A stretch of 64,000 nt of DNA from Streptomyces sp. DH12 (GCF_020873895.1 NZ_JAHWGT010000006.1:1-64000), one strand, 5' to 3'. Positions 33,206-42,482 are shown, counted from the stretch's first letter. The notes: generated from the letters alone by a model not told the origin. Program-made: numbers and translations.

Positions 33206-33700
33206 TTACTTGGAGGTGATGATCTCCAGGAGCATGTGGTCGCGGCCCTGCGGGTCGGCGCTCTCGCCCACCGGCGTCCAGGTGTTCTTGTTGACGTCGA
33301 AGTTCTTCTCTTCGTTGTCGACCGTCATCGTGACGTCGGTGTTGTAGTCGTTGCCCTTGATGCCGTACACGGCCGGGAGCTCCAGGCTCAGGTAGCCCTT
33401 GGTGCCCGTGACGCGGAAGCAGACCTTCTCCTTGCTGCGCGCCCAGACCTCGAGGAGGGCCGGGTCGCCGCAGGTGGCGAGGGTGATGTGGCCGTCGCCG
33501 CGCTTCAGCTTGATGCCCTGCTCGGCGAGGATCTTGTCGGCCTGCGGGTAGTTGAAGTCCTCCACCGCGTAGCCCGGGGCCTCGTCGGCGACCGGGACGA
33601 CGGACGGCGCGCCGGCGGTGGCGCCGCCGGTCGTCGTGATGGCGAGAACGGCGGTGCCGGCGACCGCGCCCGCGACGAGCAGACGAGAGATGAACTTCAT
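33206..33700 (-). CDS. Small secreted protein, unknown function
   Basis: 164 residues from ATG 33700. N-terminal signal peptide (MKFISRLLVAGAVAGTAVLA, site near ATAGAP). The mature part has two Cys (ATCGD and VCFRV) and a beta-rich pattern with YGIKGNDYNTDVTMTVDN. It lies 79 bases upstream of the FG-GAP protein gene on the same strand and may be co-transcribed. No family is recognised. Confidence 0.6.
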   Translation of the reverse strand: MKFISRLLVAGAVAGTAVLAITTTGGATAGAPSVVPVADEAPGYAVEDFNYPQADKILAEQGIKLKRGDGHITLATCGDPALLEVWARSKEKVCFRVTGTKGYLSLELPAVYGIKGNDYNTDVTMTVDNEEKNFDVNKNTWTPVGESADPQGRDHMLLEIITSK

Positions 33701-34242
33701 CGGGAGTCTCGTTTCCTGTTCCGTGAGATGGCAGAGGCGCACGGGTCGTACCCGCGCGCGGATGTGCTCAGAGGGCGGCCCGAGGCCGCGCCGGAATGTC
33801 GAAGCGCCGCAAAAAGGGACACTTCGGATCTTTCACAGATGGATCGTCAACTCCCCCCGTTGCGACGGCCACGTTCCGGTTCCCCAGATCGGATTTGGCG
33901 TGATCATTGTTACCACTTCGTCGGACCCGCACAAGAATTCGCACGGCGAAGGATGCGTGACGGGGGCGGGTGGAGGAGGTGCGTGGGGACGGCGTGGGTG
34001 GTGTGCGGGTTGATCGACTCTATGTAACGATTCGATAACACCGGGTTCCCGGTCAAAAGCGCCTGACGACCCCTCGGAACCCGCGTGATCCAGGCTTTCC
34101 ACCGCCTCCCGCGCCGCCGCGTCACCCTCACGACACCTCAGGAACCCCTACGTCCGCCTCGGTGACTGTGTGACCATCCACCCCTGAAATGGCGTCACGA
34201 ATCACGTGCCCCATTACTCAAACGGGGTGCAGGAGAAGGGGT
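33701..34242. other. 542-base intergenic region between divergent secreted-protein genes
   Basis: Promoters for both directions should lie here, since the genes read apart. A weak pair ttgatc (34010-34015) and gataac (34034-34039, 18-base spacer) could serve the ALF-repeat gene. It is locally AT-richer than its surroundings at 33800-33960 and 34010-34040. No gene, tRNA or clear operator is seen. Confidence 0.4.
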
Positions 34243-37200
34243 ATGAACATACTCAGATCGCCGCGCAGGAGGCAGCATCTGCGCCGCAGGTTCCTGGTGA
34301 CGACCGCCCTGGCCACGGCCATGACGGTCTTCGGGACCTCCACCGCCTTCGCCGAGGAGACCCTCCCCGGCGACCTTCCCGACGGGCTCCGCGCCCGCGC
34401 CGTCGAAGCCTGGCTGACCGGTGGCAGCGCCACCAGGGACGCCGCCCAGGCCGCCCTCACCGGTACCGAGCAGGACGTCGCCGCCTTCGTCCAGGCCGAC
34501 CTCCCCCGGCTGCGGGCCGAGGACAACCGCGTCGCTGTGATGCGGATCATCTCGGTCTCCGGCAAGGGTGTCCGCGACGCGGCCATCAAGGCGCTGGCCG
34601 GGGACGACGCCGCCATCAACGCGTTCATGAACGACGGCGTCAAGGCACCGCTCCGCGAGGACAAGCGCGCCGCGGTGCTGACCATCATGAACAGCGGCAA
34701 GCGCGCCGTCCGCGACGCCGGCCAGGCCGCGCTGAACGCCGGCACCGAGACCGCGCTCGACGAGTTCCTGCAGACCAAGCAGTACGCCGCCCGTCAGGAG
34801 GACGAGCGGTTCGAGGTCATGCAGATCATGTCCCAGGGCGGCCCCGAGGTGCAGCGCACCGCGGCCCGCGCCCTGGAGGGCTCGCCCGCCGACATCACCC
34901 GGTACATCGAGACCGGCCAGCACATCTCCCGCGCCCGCGACCAGGAGTCGCTGACGGTCGCGCAGCTCGTCCAGGTCGCCCAGGAGGCCGGCCGCCGCGC
35001 CAAGCACGAGACGGACGCCGCCATCGAGGCGGGCGCCCGTGCCGAGACCGCCGCGGCCAAGGCCAAGGAGGCCGCGCTCGAGGCCGCCGCCGCGGCCGAG
35101 GCCGCGAAGAACGACGCCGACAAGGCCGGCCGGCACGCGTCCCGCGCCGCCGAGGCGGCGAAGGGCGCCGCCCAGGCCGCCCGCACCGCCGTCCACGCCT
35201 CCAACATCGCCGTCGCCGCCTCCCGCCGCGCCGCCTCCGCCGCGCAGGCCGCCGCGTCCGCGGCCGCCGCCGCGGGCCAGGCCGCGTCGCGCGCCTACAA
35301 CGCCGCGACGGCCGCGTCGAAGGACGCCGCCCAGGCGTCCCAGGCTCGCTCCGCCGCCCAGGCCGCCCGCAACGCCGCCGCCGGCGCCCGTACGGCCGCC
35401 GCCGCCGCGACCGCCGCGGCCAACGCGAGCGACGAGGCCGGCCGCGCCGGCACCGCCGCCGCGTCCGCCGCCCAGAACGCCGCCGCCGCGGCCTCGGCCT
35501 CCGCCGCCGCCGCAGCCGCGGCCGGCCAGTCGTCCGAGCAGGCCCGCCGGGCCCGCGCGGCCGCGGCCGAGGCGAACGCCGCCGCCGCCACGGCCTCCGC
35601 TGCCGCCGCGCGCTCCCGGTCGCTGGCCGCCCAGGCCGCCTCCGCCGCCCGCGCCGCGCACACGGCCGCCAACAGCGCCGCCCAGCACGCCGAGAACGCC
35701 GCCGCGGCGGCCGACAAGGCCGCCGACAACGCCGGCAAGGCGCTGGACTACGCCAACCAGTCGACGACCCACGCCAACGCGGCGCTCGCCGCGGCGAACG
35801 TCGCCTCCGACGCCGTCACCCAGGCGCAGAACATCGAGCGCGTCGCCCGCGAGACCGAGGCGGCGCAGCTGGAGGCCGACAAGCAGACCGGCATCGCGGA
35901 AGCCGGCGAGGTGCTCAAGGCCGAGCTGGAGAGCGTCAAGGTCGAGGACGCCCGCAAGACCCACGGCGCCTCCATCGACGCCGAGACCCGCGAGCTGGTC
36001 GCCCAGGCCACCGCGGCCGCGAACACCGGCGACACCGGCACCGCCGCGCGGCTCGGCCGCAAGGCCGCGGTCAACCTCTTCGACGACCGGGGCTCCTGGA
36101 CGCGCTCGGCGGCCCAGTTCGCCGCAGCCGGCTCGGACTCCGACATCGTCACCTGGCTGAAGCAGGACCACCCGAAGGCCGTCAGGCTGGACACTCGGGA
36201 GAAGGTCCTCTTCATGGCCCAGCTGGGCCAGACCGCGGTCGCCGAAGCCGCGCAGAAGGCCCTGGAGAACCCCGACCCGGCGGCCGCGGAGAAGTTCATC
36301 ACCACCGACGTGGTGAACCTCCAGGCCGAGGACTACCGCCGGCAGATCCTCAAGCTGATGGACGGCTCCGGCTCCGCCGTGTCGAACGCGGCCAACGCCG
36401 CCCTCAACGACGGCAGCACCGAGGCGATGCTCCACTTCCTCATGGTGGGCATCCGCGACGCGGTCATGGAGGACGACCGGGTCAAGACCCTGTCCCTGAT
36501 GAGCGGCGGCGGCGCCAACGTCAAGGCCACCGCCGAGGTCGCCATGGCGGGCCCGGCGTGGATGCGCCACGACTTCGTCGGCGGCGCCTACCTCAAGGCC
36601 GCCCAGCTCGACCAGGACACGGCCACCCACGTCTCCGCCATCCGCGCCTCCATCGCCAACGCGGCCCGCGTCGCCGCCAAGGCCCACGAGGACGCGGCGC
36701 GCGCCGCCGAGGCGGCCGCCAAGGCCCGCAACGCCGCCACCGAGGCCGCCCAGTGGGCGGACAAGGCACTGAAGTCGGCGAACGAGGCGGCGAACCACGC
36801 CAAGGCCGCCCGGGACAGCGCCGCCGCGGCGGACGCCTCCGCCGCGGCCGCGGCCGAGTCCGCGCGCAAGGCGACGGCCGCGGAGCAGACCGCCCGCTCC
36901 GCCGCCCGCTACGCCAACCACTCGGCCAACCGCGCCATGGCGTCGGCGGCCCAGGCGCAGTCCTCCGCCGCCTACGCCCAGTCGCAGGCGACGGCCGCCC
37001 GCGCCTCCGCCCTCGCAGCGGGCCGGGACGCCCAGGCGGCCTCCGCCGCGGCGAGCGACGCCCACCGCATCGCCGCCGACAAGCGGGTGCAGGAGCAGGC
37101 CGCCGCGGCGGCCGCGGCGGCCGAGAAGGCCCGCCAGGACGCGGCCGCCGGCCGTACGCCCGCCGACGACCCGGCCAACGACAAGGTCCAGGCCGGCAAG

Positions 37201-37593
37201 CCGGGCGGCGACGGCAAGGACGGGTGGCGGACCGCCGCCACCTGGACGGGCCGCATCAGCACGGGCCTCGGCTTCCTCTCCGTCGGTCTGACCATCGGCT
37301 CGGCGTTCTTCCCGCCGCTGGCGGTCGCCGCCGGCGCCGTCGGCCTGGTCTCCCTCGGCTTCGGCGTGCTCAGCGCCGGCCTGTGGGGGTACGCGGACAA
37401 CTGGAAGGGCGAGTCGTTCAAGAACGCCGTCGTGGGTGTCGGCCTCGGCGTGATCGGGCTCCGGGTGGGCTCGGCCGTCAAGTACGCCGACGAGGTGTTC
37501 GAAGCCGCCGGGCACGTGAAGTCGTGGGGGTCGGCCGCCGTCACGGCCGGCCACGACCTGCTCTCACCCATCTGGGGCGCGTTCACCTGGTAG
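34243..37593 (+). CDS. Giant secreted ALF-repeat / coiled-coil protein with hydrophobic C-terminus
   Basis: 1,116 residues from ATG 34243 (AGGAGAAGG upstream). Signal peptide with an Arg-rich head (RRQHLRRRFL) and a site near TAFAEE. Two blocks of ALF repeats (about residues 48-250 and 583-790; units such as VRDAAIKALAGDD and VRDAGQAALNAGT) are each followed by long, almost pure Ala-rich heptad helices (about 252-530 and 800-970). A short hydrophilic linker (DPANDKVQAGKPGGD) leads to a ~120-residue end with at least two hydrophobic helices (about 1005-1065). ALF repeats occur at the N-terminus of several actinomycete polymorphic toxins; the C-terminus here matches no toxin I know. A membrane protein gene follows. 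Confidence 0.75.
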   Translation: MNILRSPRRRQHLRRRFLVTTALATAMTVFGTSTAFAEETLPGDLPDGLRARAVEAWLTGGSATRDAAQAALTGTEQDVAAFVQADLPRLRAEDNRVAVMRIISVSGKGVRDAAIKALAGDDAAINAFMNDGVKAPLREDKRAAVLTIMNSGKRAVRDAGQAALNAGTETALDEFLQTKQYAARQEDERFEVMQIMSQGGPEVQRTAARALEGSPADITRYIETGQHISRARDQESLTVAQLVQVAQEAGRRAKHETDAAIEAGARAETAAAKAKEAALEAAAAAEAAKNDADKAGRHASRAAEAAKGAAQAARTAVHASNIAVAASRRAASAAQAAASAAAAAGQAASRAYNAATAASKDAAQASQARSAAQAARNAAAGARTAAAAATAAANASDEAGRAGTAAASAAQNAAAAASASAAAAAAAGQSSEQARRARAAAAEANAAAATASAAAARSRSLAAQAASAARAAHTAANSAAQHAENAAAAADKAADNAGKALDYANQSTTHANAALAAANVASDAVTQAQNIERVARETEAAQLEADKQTGIAEAGEVLKAELESVKVEDARKTHGASIDAETRELVAQATAAANTGDTGTAARLGRKAAVNLFDDRGSWTRSAAQFAAAGSDSDIVTWLKQDHPKAVRLDTREKVLFMAQLGQTAVAEAAQKALENPDPAAAEKFITTDVVNLQAEDYRRQILKLMDGSGSAVSNAANAALNDGSTEAMLHFLMVGIRDAVMEDDRVKTLSLMSGGGANVKATAEVAMAGPAWMRHDFVGGAYLKAAQLDQDTATHVSAIRASIANAARVAAKAHEDAARAAEAAAKARNAATEAAQWADKALKSANEAANHAKAARDSAAAADASAAAAAESARKATAAEQTARSAARYANHSANRAMASAAQAQSSAAYAQSQATAARASALAAGRDAQAASAAASDAHRIAADKRVQEQAAAAAAAAEKARQDAAAGRTPADDPANDKVQAGKPGGDGKDGWRTAATWTGRISTGLGFLSVGLTIGSAFFPPLAVAAGAVGLVSLGFGVLSAGLWGYADNWKGESFKNAVVGVGLGVIGLRVGSAVKYADEVFEAAGHVKSWGSAAVTAGHDLLSPIWGAFTW

Positions 37594-37627
37594 CGACCGA
37601 CCCGTAGCATGCCGCCGAAGGAATGAC

Positions 37628-37672
37628 GTGGCCGCCGCCCGCCCCGCCGCCCGGGGGGTGGGCGGCGGCCAC
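37628..37672 (+). terminator. Hairpin between the ALF-repeat gene and the membrane protein gene
   Basis: A perfect 13-bp stem (gtggccgccgccc at 37628-37640, gggcggcggccac at 37660-37672) lies 35 bases after the ALF-protein stop and 32 bases before the next start. It may end or attenuate transcription, giving the two genes unequal expression. Confidence 0.6.
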
Positions 37673-37703
37673 ACCGCCGTCCGGCGGTGACACGAGGAGC
37701 ACT

Positions 37704-38090
37704 GTGAATTTCTCCGAGATCCCCGTCCTCGCCCTGTGGCTCGCCGCCGCCGTGTGCACGGCGGTCTTCGCCGTCACCTGGGGCTCCTGGATGACCGGGA
37801 AGCTGCGCCGCGCCGTGTACTACATGATCGCGGGCATGGCGCTCTTCGGGGTCGCCACGTACTACGGCAAGGAGATGCCGCTCGGCGAGGTCCTCTTCCT
37901 GTACTCCGTGGCCATGCTGGCGCTCGCGCTCGGCGTCCTCGGGCGCCGCGGGGAGCTGACCCGGCTCGCGGAGGCCGTGAAGCGGGACCCGAAGTCCCCC
38001 GACAACAAGCTGTCCACGGGCGCGACCGTCCAGATCGTCGTCGCGGGTCTCGTGGTCGTCGGCGCCGGCACCTGGTTCATGAGCACCTGA
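37704..38090 (+). CDS. Small four-helix membrane protein (candidate immunity protein)
   Basis: 128 residues from GTG 37704, chosen because GAGGAG lies 6 bases upstream; an in-frame ATG at 37623 has no ribosome site and falls in the hairpin. Four hydrophobic helices (about residues 5-25, 35-55, 60-80 and 108-125) with a basic loop (GRRGELTRLAEAVKRDPKSP) between the third and fourth. No family is recognised. It lies 110 bases downstream of the ALF-repeat protein gene in the same direction, the usual place of an immunity gene for a secreted, possibly membrane-active, toxin. Confidence 0.65.
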   Translation: MNFSEIPVLALWLAAAVCTAVFAVTWGSWMTGKLRRAVYYMIAGMALFGVATYYGKEMPLGEVLFLYSVAMLALALGVLGRRGELTRLAEAVKRDPKSPDNKLSTGATVQIVVAGLVVVGAGTWFMST

Positions 38091-38245
38091 CGGCCCGGCC
38101 GCCGCCCTCCGGCCCCCGCCCTCCGGCCCCCGCCCCCGTGCCCCCGGGTGCCGCCGTTCCGGCGGCGCGCGGCCCGGGCGCGGGGTACACGTGGTACGAC
38201 GACCGGCCGGGGCGCCCCGGCCCGAGCCGACGCGGGAGGTCCCCC

Positions 38246-39742
38246 ATGGCAGGTCCGGAGCGGCACACCGGCAGCGACACCGAAACCGGCACCGGTGCCG
38301 GCGGTGACACCGGCACCGGTGCCGGCGGTGACACCGGCACCGGTGCCGGCAGCGACACCGGCACCGGTGCCGGCACGGGTGGTGACGGCGGTGAGGTCGA
38401 CGTCGTCGTGGTCGGCCTCGGCGTGGGCGGCGAGCACGTCGCCGGGCGCCTGGCGGAGGCCGGACTCGACGTCGTCGGCGTGGAGGCCGAGCTGGTCGGC
38501 GGCGAGTGCCCGTACTGGGCGTGCGTCCCCAGCAAGATGATGGTCCGCGCGGGGAACCTCCTCGCCGAGGCGCGGCGGGTACCCGGCAGGGCCGGCCGCG
38601 CCGAGGTCACCGCGGACTTCGCGCCCGTCGCCGCGCGCGTCCGCGACGAGGCGACCGACGACTGGGACGACCGGGCCGCCGTCGACCGGTTCACGGGCAA
38701 GGGCGGGCGCTTCGTCCGCGGCCGCGGACGCCTCACCGGCGCCGGCCGCGTCGAGGTCGACGGTCGGGTGTTCACCGCCCGGCGCGGCGTGGTCCTCGCC
38801 ACCGGCAGCCGGCCGCGCGTCCCGCCCGTGCCGGGCCTGGACGGGGTGCCGTACTGGACCAACCGCGACGCCGTCTCCGCCAAGGAGGCCCCCGCGTCCC
38901 TGCTGGTGCTCGGTGGCGGGCCCATCGGCGCGGAGCTGGCCCAGGCGTACGCCCGGTTCGGCACGGACGTGACCGTCGTCGAGGCGGCCGACCGCCTGCT
39001 GCCCTCCGACGAGCCGGAGGCCGGGGAGCTCCTCGCGGAGGTGTTCCGCGCCGAGGGGATCGACGTGCGCACGGGCGCGCGGGCCGTCGGCGTGCGCCAC
39101 GAGGCGGACACCTTCCACCTCGCCCTGGACGGCGGAGGGGAGCTGGCCGCGCGCCACCTCCTCGTGGCGACCGGCCGCGGCGCCGACCTGACCGGCCTCG
39201 GCGTGGAGCACGCGGGCCTGGACCCGCGGGCGCGGGCCCTGGACCCCGACGGGCGGATGCGGGTCGCGCCGGGCGTGTGGGCCGTCGGGGACGTCACCGG
39301 GCGCGGCGCCTTCACGCACGTGGCGATGTACCAGGGGGAGATCGCCGCCCGGGACCTCCTCGGCGAACCCGGCCCCGAGGCCGACTACCGGGCGCTGCCG
39401 CGCGTCACCTTCACCGACCCGGAGGTCGGCTCGGTCGGGCTCACCGAGCGCGCCGCCCGCGACCGGGGCCTCAGGGTGCGCACCGGACTGGCCCGGCTGT
39501 CGTCCTCGACCCGCGGCTGGATCCACGGGGCGGGCGGCGAGGGCCTGGTGAAGCTCGTCGTGGACGAGGAGCGGGGGGTGCTGGTCGGCGCGACCTCCGC
39601 GGGCCCGGCGGGCGGCGAGGTCCTGTACGGCCTGGCGGTGGCCGTCCACGCCGAGGTGCCCGTGGAGCGGCTGCGGCACATGATGTACGCCTACCCCACC
39701 TTCCACCGGGCCGTGGAGGACGCCCTGCGCGACCTGGGCTGA
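38246..39742 (+). CDS. FAD-dependent pyridine nucleotide-disulfide oxidoreductase
   Basis: 498 residues from ATG 38246 with GGGAGG 6 bases upstream. The first ~45 residues are a Thr/Gly/Ala/Asp-rich tail built from 8-residue repeats (see repeat). The flavoprotein core has the FAD Rossmann motif VVVGLGVGG, the redox pair CPYWAC (about residues 90-95) in the place of the CxxxxC of mercuric reductase and lipoamide dehydrogenase, VLGGGPIGAELAQ for NAD(P), and AVGDVTGRG. The C-terminal interface domain ends with YAYPTFHRAVEDALRD, the usual His of this family. The substrate is not evident; mercuric reductase is unlikely because the C-terminal Cys pair is missing. Confidence 0.85.
   Translation: MAGPERHTGSDTETGTGAGGDTGTGAGGDTGTGAGSDTGTGAGTGGDGGEVDVVVVGLGVGGEHVAGRLAEAGLDVVGVEAELVGGECPYWACVPSKMMVRAGNLLAEARRVPGRAGRAEVTADFAPVAARVRDEATDDWDDRAAVDRFTGKGGRFVRGRGRLTGAGRVEVDGRVFTARRGVVLATGSRPRVPPVPGLDGVPYWTNRDAVSAKEAPASLLVLGGGPIGAELAQAYARFGTDVTVVEAADRLLPSDEPEAGELLAEVFRAEGIDVRTGARAVGVRHEADTFHLALDGGGELAARHLLVATGRGADLTGLGVEHAGLDPRARALDPDGRMRVAPGVWAVGDVTGRGAFTHVAMYQGEIAARDLLGEPGPEADYRALPRVTFTDPEVGSVGLTERAARDRGLRVRTGLARLSSSTRGWIHGAGGEGLVKLVVDEERGVLVGATSAGPAGGEVLYGLAVAVHAEVPVERLRHMMYAYPTFHRAVEDALRDLG
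38285..38380. repeat. 24-bp tandem repeat, about four units
   Basis: In-frame units of accggcaccggtgccggcg (plus gtgac) encode the TGTGAGGD repeats in the N-terminal tail of the flavoprotein. They start at 38285 and degenerate after the third unit. Confidence 0.75.
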
Positions 39743-39757
39743 CCGGACCGGACCGGC

Positions 39758-39819
39758 CGCGCCGCCCGCCCGACCGCGCCGCCCGCCCGACCGCGCCGCC
39801 CGCCCGGCCGCGCCGCCCG
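39758..39819. repeat. 17-bp tandem repeat, about 3.7 units
   Basis: Four consecutive units of cgcgccgcccgcccgac (last partial and altered) lie in the gap between the convergent flavoprotein and hemerythrin genes. It runs into a terminator hairpin, and an unrelated GCGGGA repeat follows at about 39857-39917. Confidence 0.75.
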
Positions 39820-39850
39820 GACCGGCCCTGCCGCAGGGGCCGGTCCGGGC
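39815..39850. terminator. Hairpin between convergent genes
   Basis: A perfect 14-bp stem (39815-39828 with 39837-39850, 8-base loop) between the stops at 39742 and 39926 can terminate transcription from both sides. Confidence 0.75.
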
Positions 39851-39925
39851 CCGCTGCGCGGCGGGAGCGGGAGCGGGAGCGGGGGCGGGGGAGCGGGCGG
39901 GGCAGCGGGGAGCGGGGCGCCGCCG

Positions 39926-40567
39926 TCAGTACTCCTCGCCGAACGCGGCCCGCTGCCGCTTCTCCAGCCACCCCTTGAACAGCGCCGCGACCGGCGGCGC
40001 GGGCACCCCGCCCCGCTCGCCGGGGCCGGCCACCGACGACAGCCACGCCGGCATGAACTTCAGCGTCCACCCCGGCGCCGTCTTGCGCATGTGGGTCGCG
40101 AAGCCCTTCCACACCTCCTTGCCGAGCACCGGCGCCAGCCGCCCCGACAGCTCCCGCTCCTCGTCCCCGGCGTGCCGCGACAGGTGCTCGCGCACCCCCT
40201 CCGACAGCCGCGCCAGCTCGGCCGCCGCGCCCGCGTCCGTACCGAGCCGGCGGCTCACCTCGTGCCAGCCGTGCAGCAGCTTCGACAGCTCCTCGTGCTC
40301 GGTGGCCATCAGGGTGAGGGCCTCCTCGTCAGCGCCCAGCCGCCGCAGCCGCGGCCACAGGAACTCGTCCTCGCCCTCGTGGTGGTGGTCGATCAGCTGG
40401 AACAGCTTGTCCACGTACTCCCGCAGCGCGGCGGCCCGCTCCGGGTCGGGGGTCCGCGCGAGCCGCTCGGCGGAGCGCGCGACCCGGCCCAGGTCGCGCA
40501 CCATGGCGCGGTGGGCGAGCAGCATGGTCTGGTGCGCGGGGGCGAGACCGGCGAACGACTGGGTCAT
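39926..40567 (-). CDS. Hemerythrin-like (HHE) domain protein
   Basis: 213 residues. The four-helix HHE domain is visible with His/Glu metal ligands in HRAMVRDL, DHHHEGEDEFLWPRL, EHEEL and SRHAGDEERELS (about residues 19-150). Such proteins bind a di-iron centre or oxygen/NO; in actinomycetes they often respond to oxidative stress. The C-terminal ~65 residues with FMPAWLSSV are not part of the domain. It is the last gene of the long leftward series and lies 64 bases after the acyl-CoA dehydrogenase stop. Confidence 0.85.
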   Translation of the reverse strand: MTQSFAGLAPAHQTMLLAHRAMVRDLGRVARSAERLARTPDPERAAALREYVDKLFQLIDHHHEGEDEFLWPRLRRLGADEEALTLMATEHEELSKLLHGWHEVSRRLGTDAGAAAELARLSEGVREHLSRHAGDEERELSGRLAPVLGKEVWKGFATHMRKTAPGWTLKFMPAWLSSVAGPGERGGVPAPPVAALFKGWLEKRQRAAFGEEY

Positions 40568-40631
40568 GGGTACTCCTCGGTGTTTCGGTGGTGGCCCGGC
40601 GGTGCGGGGCGCGCGGCGGGCGCGGCTCGCC

Positions 40632-42482
40632 TCACCAGGCGTCCTCCGGCACGGACATCAGGACGGTGTCCAGCCGCTGCGCGACGGAGAGTTCGGCGGT
40701 CAGCAGCGGGAGCACCTCCTGGGCGAAGAACCTGGCGGTGGCCATCTTGCCCACGCAGAAGGCCCGGCGTGCCCGGATCGCGCCAACACCGTCCTCGGGC
40801 AGCCGCGCGAGGGCCGCCCCGGCGACGGCGGCCTGCCGCAGCAGCAGCCAGCCGACCAGCACGTCCCCGACGGCCATCAGCAGGCGGGTGGTGTTGCGGC
40901 CCACCTGGTACAGGGCGGTCGGGTCCTCGAACGACTCCGCCAGCCGCCCGCTCATCGTCCCGGCGATGCCGCGCACGTCCTCCAGGGCGCGCGCCAGCAG
41001 TGCGCGGGTCTCGGCCAGTCCGTCGCCGGCCGGGGCGTCGAGCGCCGTCTTCTCCACCTCCGCGAGCAGCGCCCCGAAGGCGGCCCCGCCGTCCCGGGCG
41101 ATCTTGCGGAAGTACAGGTCGAGGCCCTGGATGGCGGTGGTGCCCTCGTAGAGGGTGTCGATCTTCGCGTCGCGGACGTACTGCTCCAGCGGGAAGTCCC
41201 GGGTGTAGCCGGCGCCGCCGAGCACCTGGAGGCAGTGGGACAGCTGCTCGCAGGCGCGTTCGGAGGAGTACCCCTTGACCACCGGCAGGAGCAGGTCGTT
41301 GAGCGCCTTCGCCTCCGGGTCGGTCCCGCCGGCCGCCTCGGCGGCGGCCAGCCGGTCCTGGACGGTCGCCGCGTACAGCACGAGGGCCCTCAGGCCCTCC
41401 GCGTACGCCTTCTGCAGCAGCAGCGCGCGGCGCACGTCCGGATGGCGGGTGATGGGCACGCGCGGGGCGCCGCGGTCGGCGGCCGAGGCGAGGTCGGCGC
41501 CCTGGACGCGCCCGCGGGCGTAGGCGGCGGCGTTGAGGTAGGCGGTGGACAGGGTGGCGGCGGACTTCGTGCCGACGATCATGCGGGCCTGCTCGATGAC
41601 CTGGAACATCTGCCGGATCCCGTCGTGCGCCCCGCCGAGCAGCCACCCCACGGCGGGCCGCTCGGCGCCGAAGGTCAGCTCGCAGGTCGCCGACGCCTTC
41701 AGCCCCATCTTGTCCTCCAGGGCGGTGGCGTGGACGCCGTTGCGGGCGCCGAGCCGGCCGCTCTCCTCGTCCTCGACGAGGAACTTCGGGACGAGGAACA
41801 GCGACAGGCCCTTGGTGCCCGGGCCGTGTCCCTCGGGGCGGGCGAGGACGAAGTGCACGATGTTCTCGGAGAGGTCGTGCTCGCCGGAGGTGATGAACCG
41901 CTTGACGCCCTCGACGTGCCACGTCCCGTCCGGCTGCGGCACCGCGCGCGTGCGGCAGGCGCCGACGTCGCTGCCGGCCTCCGGCTCGGTGAGGACCATG
42001 GTCCCGCCCCAGCCGCGCTCCACCATCAGGCGCGCCAGGCGTCGCTGCGGCGGGGTGCCGAGCCGGTCGAGGATCTTCGCGAAGCCGGCGAGGCCCTGGT
42101 ACAGGTAGACGGCCGGGTTGGCGCCGAGGGCGAGTTCGGCGACGGCCCACCGCAGGGACGGCGGTACCTCGGCGCCGCCCAGGGACGCGGGCAGGTCCAG
42201 CAGGTGCCAGCCGCCGTCCGTCCACGCCCGGTACGCGCGCTTCAGGGAGTCGGGCAGGGTGACGGTGCGGGTGGCCGGGTCGTAGCGGGGCGGGTTGCGG
42301 TCGCCGTCGGTGAACGCGTCGGCCAGTTCGCCGGTCGCGAGGCGCGCGACCTCGGCCAGCACGGACCGGGCCGTGTCCGCGTCGGTGCCGGCGAACGCGC
42401 CCCGGCCGTAGACGTCCGCGCGGCCCAGCACCTCGAAGAGGGTGAACTCCACGTCCCGCAGGTTCGGCTGGTAATGGCCCAT
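40632..42482 (-). CDS. Acyl-CoA dehydrogenase, long form
   Basis: 616 residues from ATG 42482, with GGGAGAG upstream. The FAD-binding acyl-CoA dehydrogenase core is clear: TEPEAGSDVGACRT, KRFITSGEHD, QVIEQARMIVGTKSAATL and LGGAGYTRDFPLEQYVRDAKI, followed by YEGTTAIQGLDLYFRK. It is longer than ~380-residue types, with an N-terminal extension and a C-terminal helical domain of ~150 residues, as in other long bacterial FadE-like enzymes. It would make an alpha,beta-double bond on an acyl thioester. Last biosynthetic gene of the leftward set; it could also be a general fatty-acid enzyme. Confidence 0.88.
   Translation of the reverse strand: MGHYQPNLRDVEFTLFEVLGRADVYGRGAFAGTDADTARSVLAEVARLATGELADAFTDGDRNPPRYDPATRTVTLPDSLKRAYRAWTDGGWHLLDLPASLGGAEVPPSLRWAVAELALGANPAVYLYQGLAGFAKILDRLGTPPQRRLARLMVERGWGGTMVLTEPEAGSDVGACRTRAVPQPDGTWHVEGVKRFITSGEHDLSENIVHFVLARPEGHGPGTKGLSLFLVPKFLVEDEESGRLGARNGVHATALEDKMGLKASATCELTFGAERPAVGWLLGGAHDGIRQMFQVIEQARMIVGTKSAATLSTAYLNAAAYARGRVQGADLASAADRGAPRVPITRHPDVRRALLLQKAYAEGLRALVLYAATVQDRLAAAEAAGGTDPEAKALNDLLLPVVKGYSSERACEQLSHCLQVLGGAGYTRDFPLEQYVRDAKIDTLYEGTTAIQGLDLYFRKIARDGGAAFGALLAEVEKTALDAPAGDGLAETRALLARALEDVRGIAGTMSGRLAESFEDPTALYQVGRNTTRLLMAVGDVLVGWLLLRQAAVAGAALARLPEDGVGAIRARRAFCVGKMATARFFAQEVLPLLTAELSVAQRLDTVLMSVPEDAW

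Noticed and set aside
34195-37554. A 1,119-codon antisense frame opposite the ALF-repeat gene
   Set aside because: Gly/Val-rich composition mirrors the Ala-rich sense codons; no start context and no known domain.
34243-37593. Known toxin domain at the C-terminus of the ALF-repeat protein
   Set aside because: No nuclease, deaminase, HINT or metallopeptidase motif is visible in the last 120 residues.
38246-39742. Mercuric reductase (merA)
   Set aside because: No C-terminal Cys pair, no HMA domain and no mer genes nearby.
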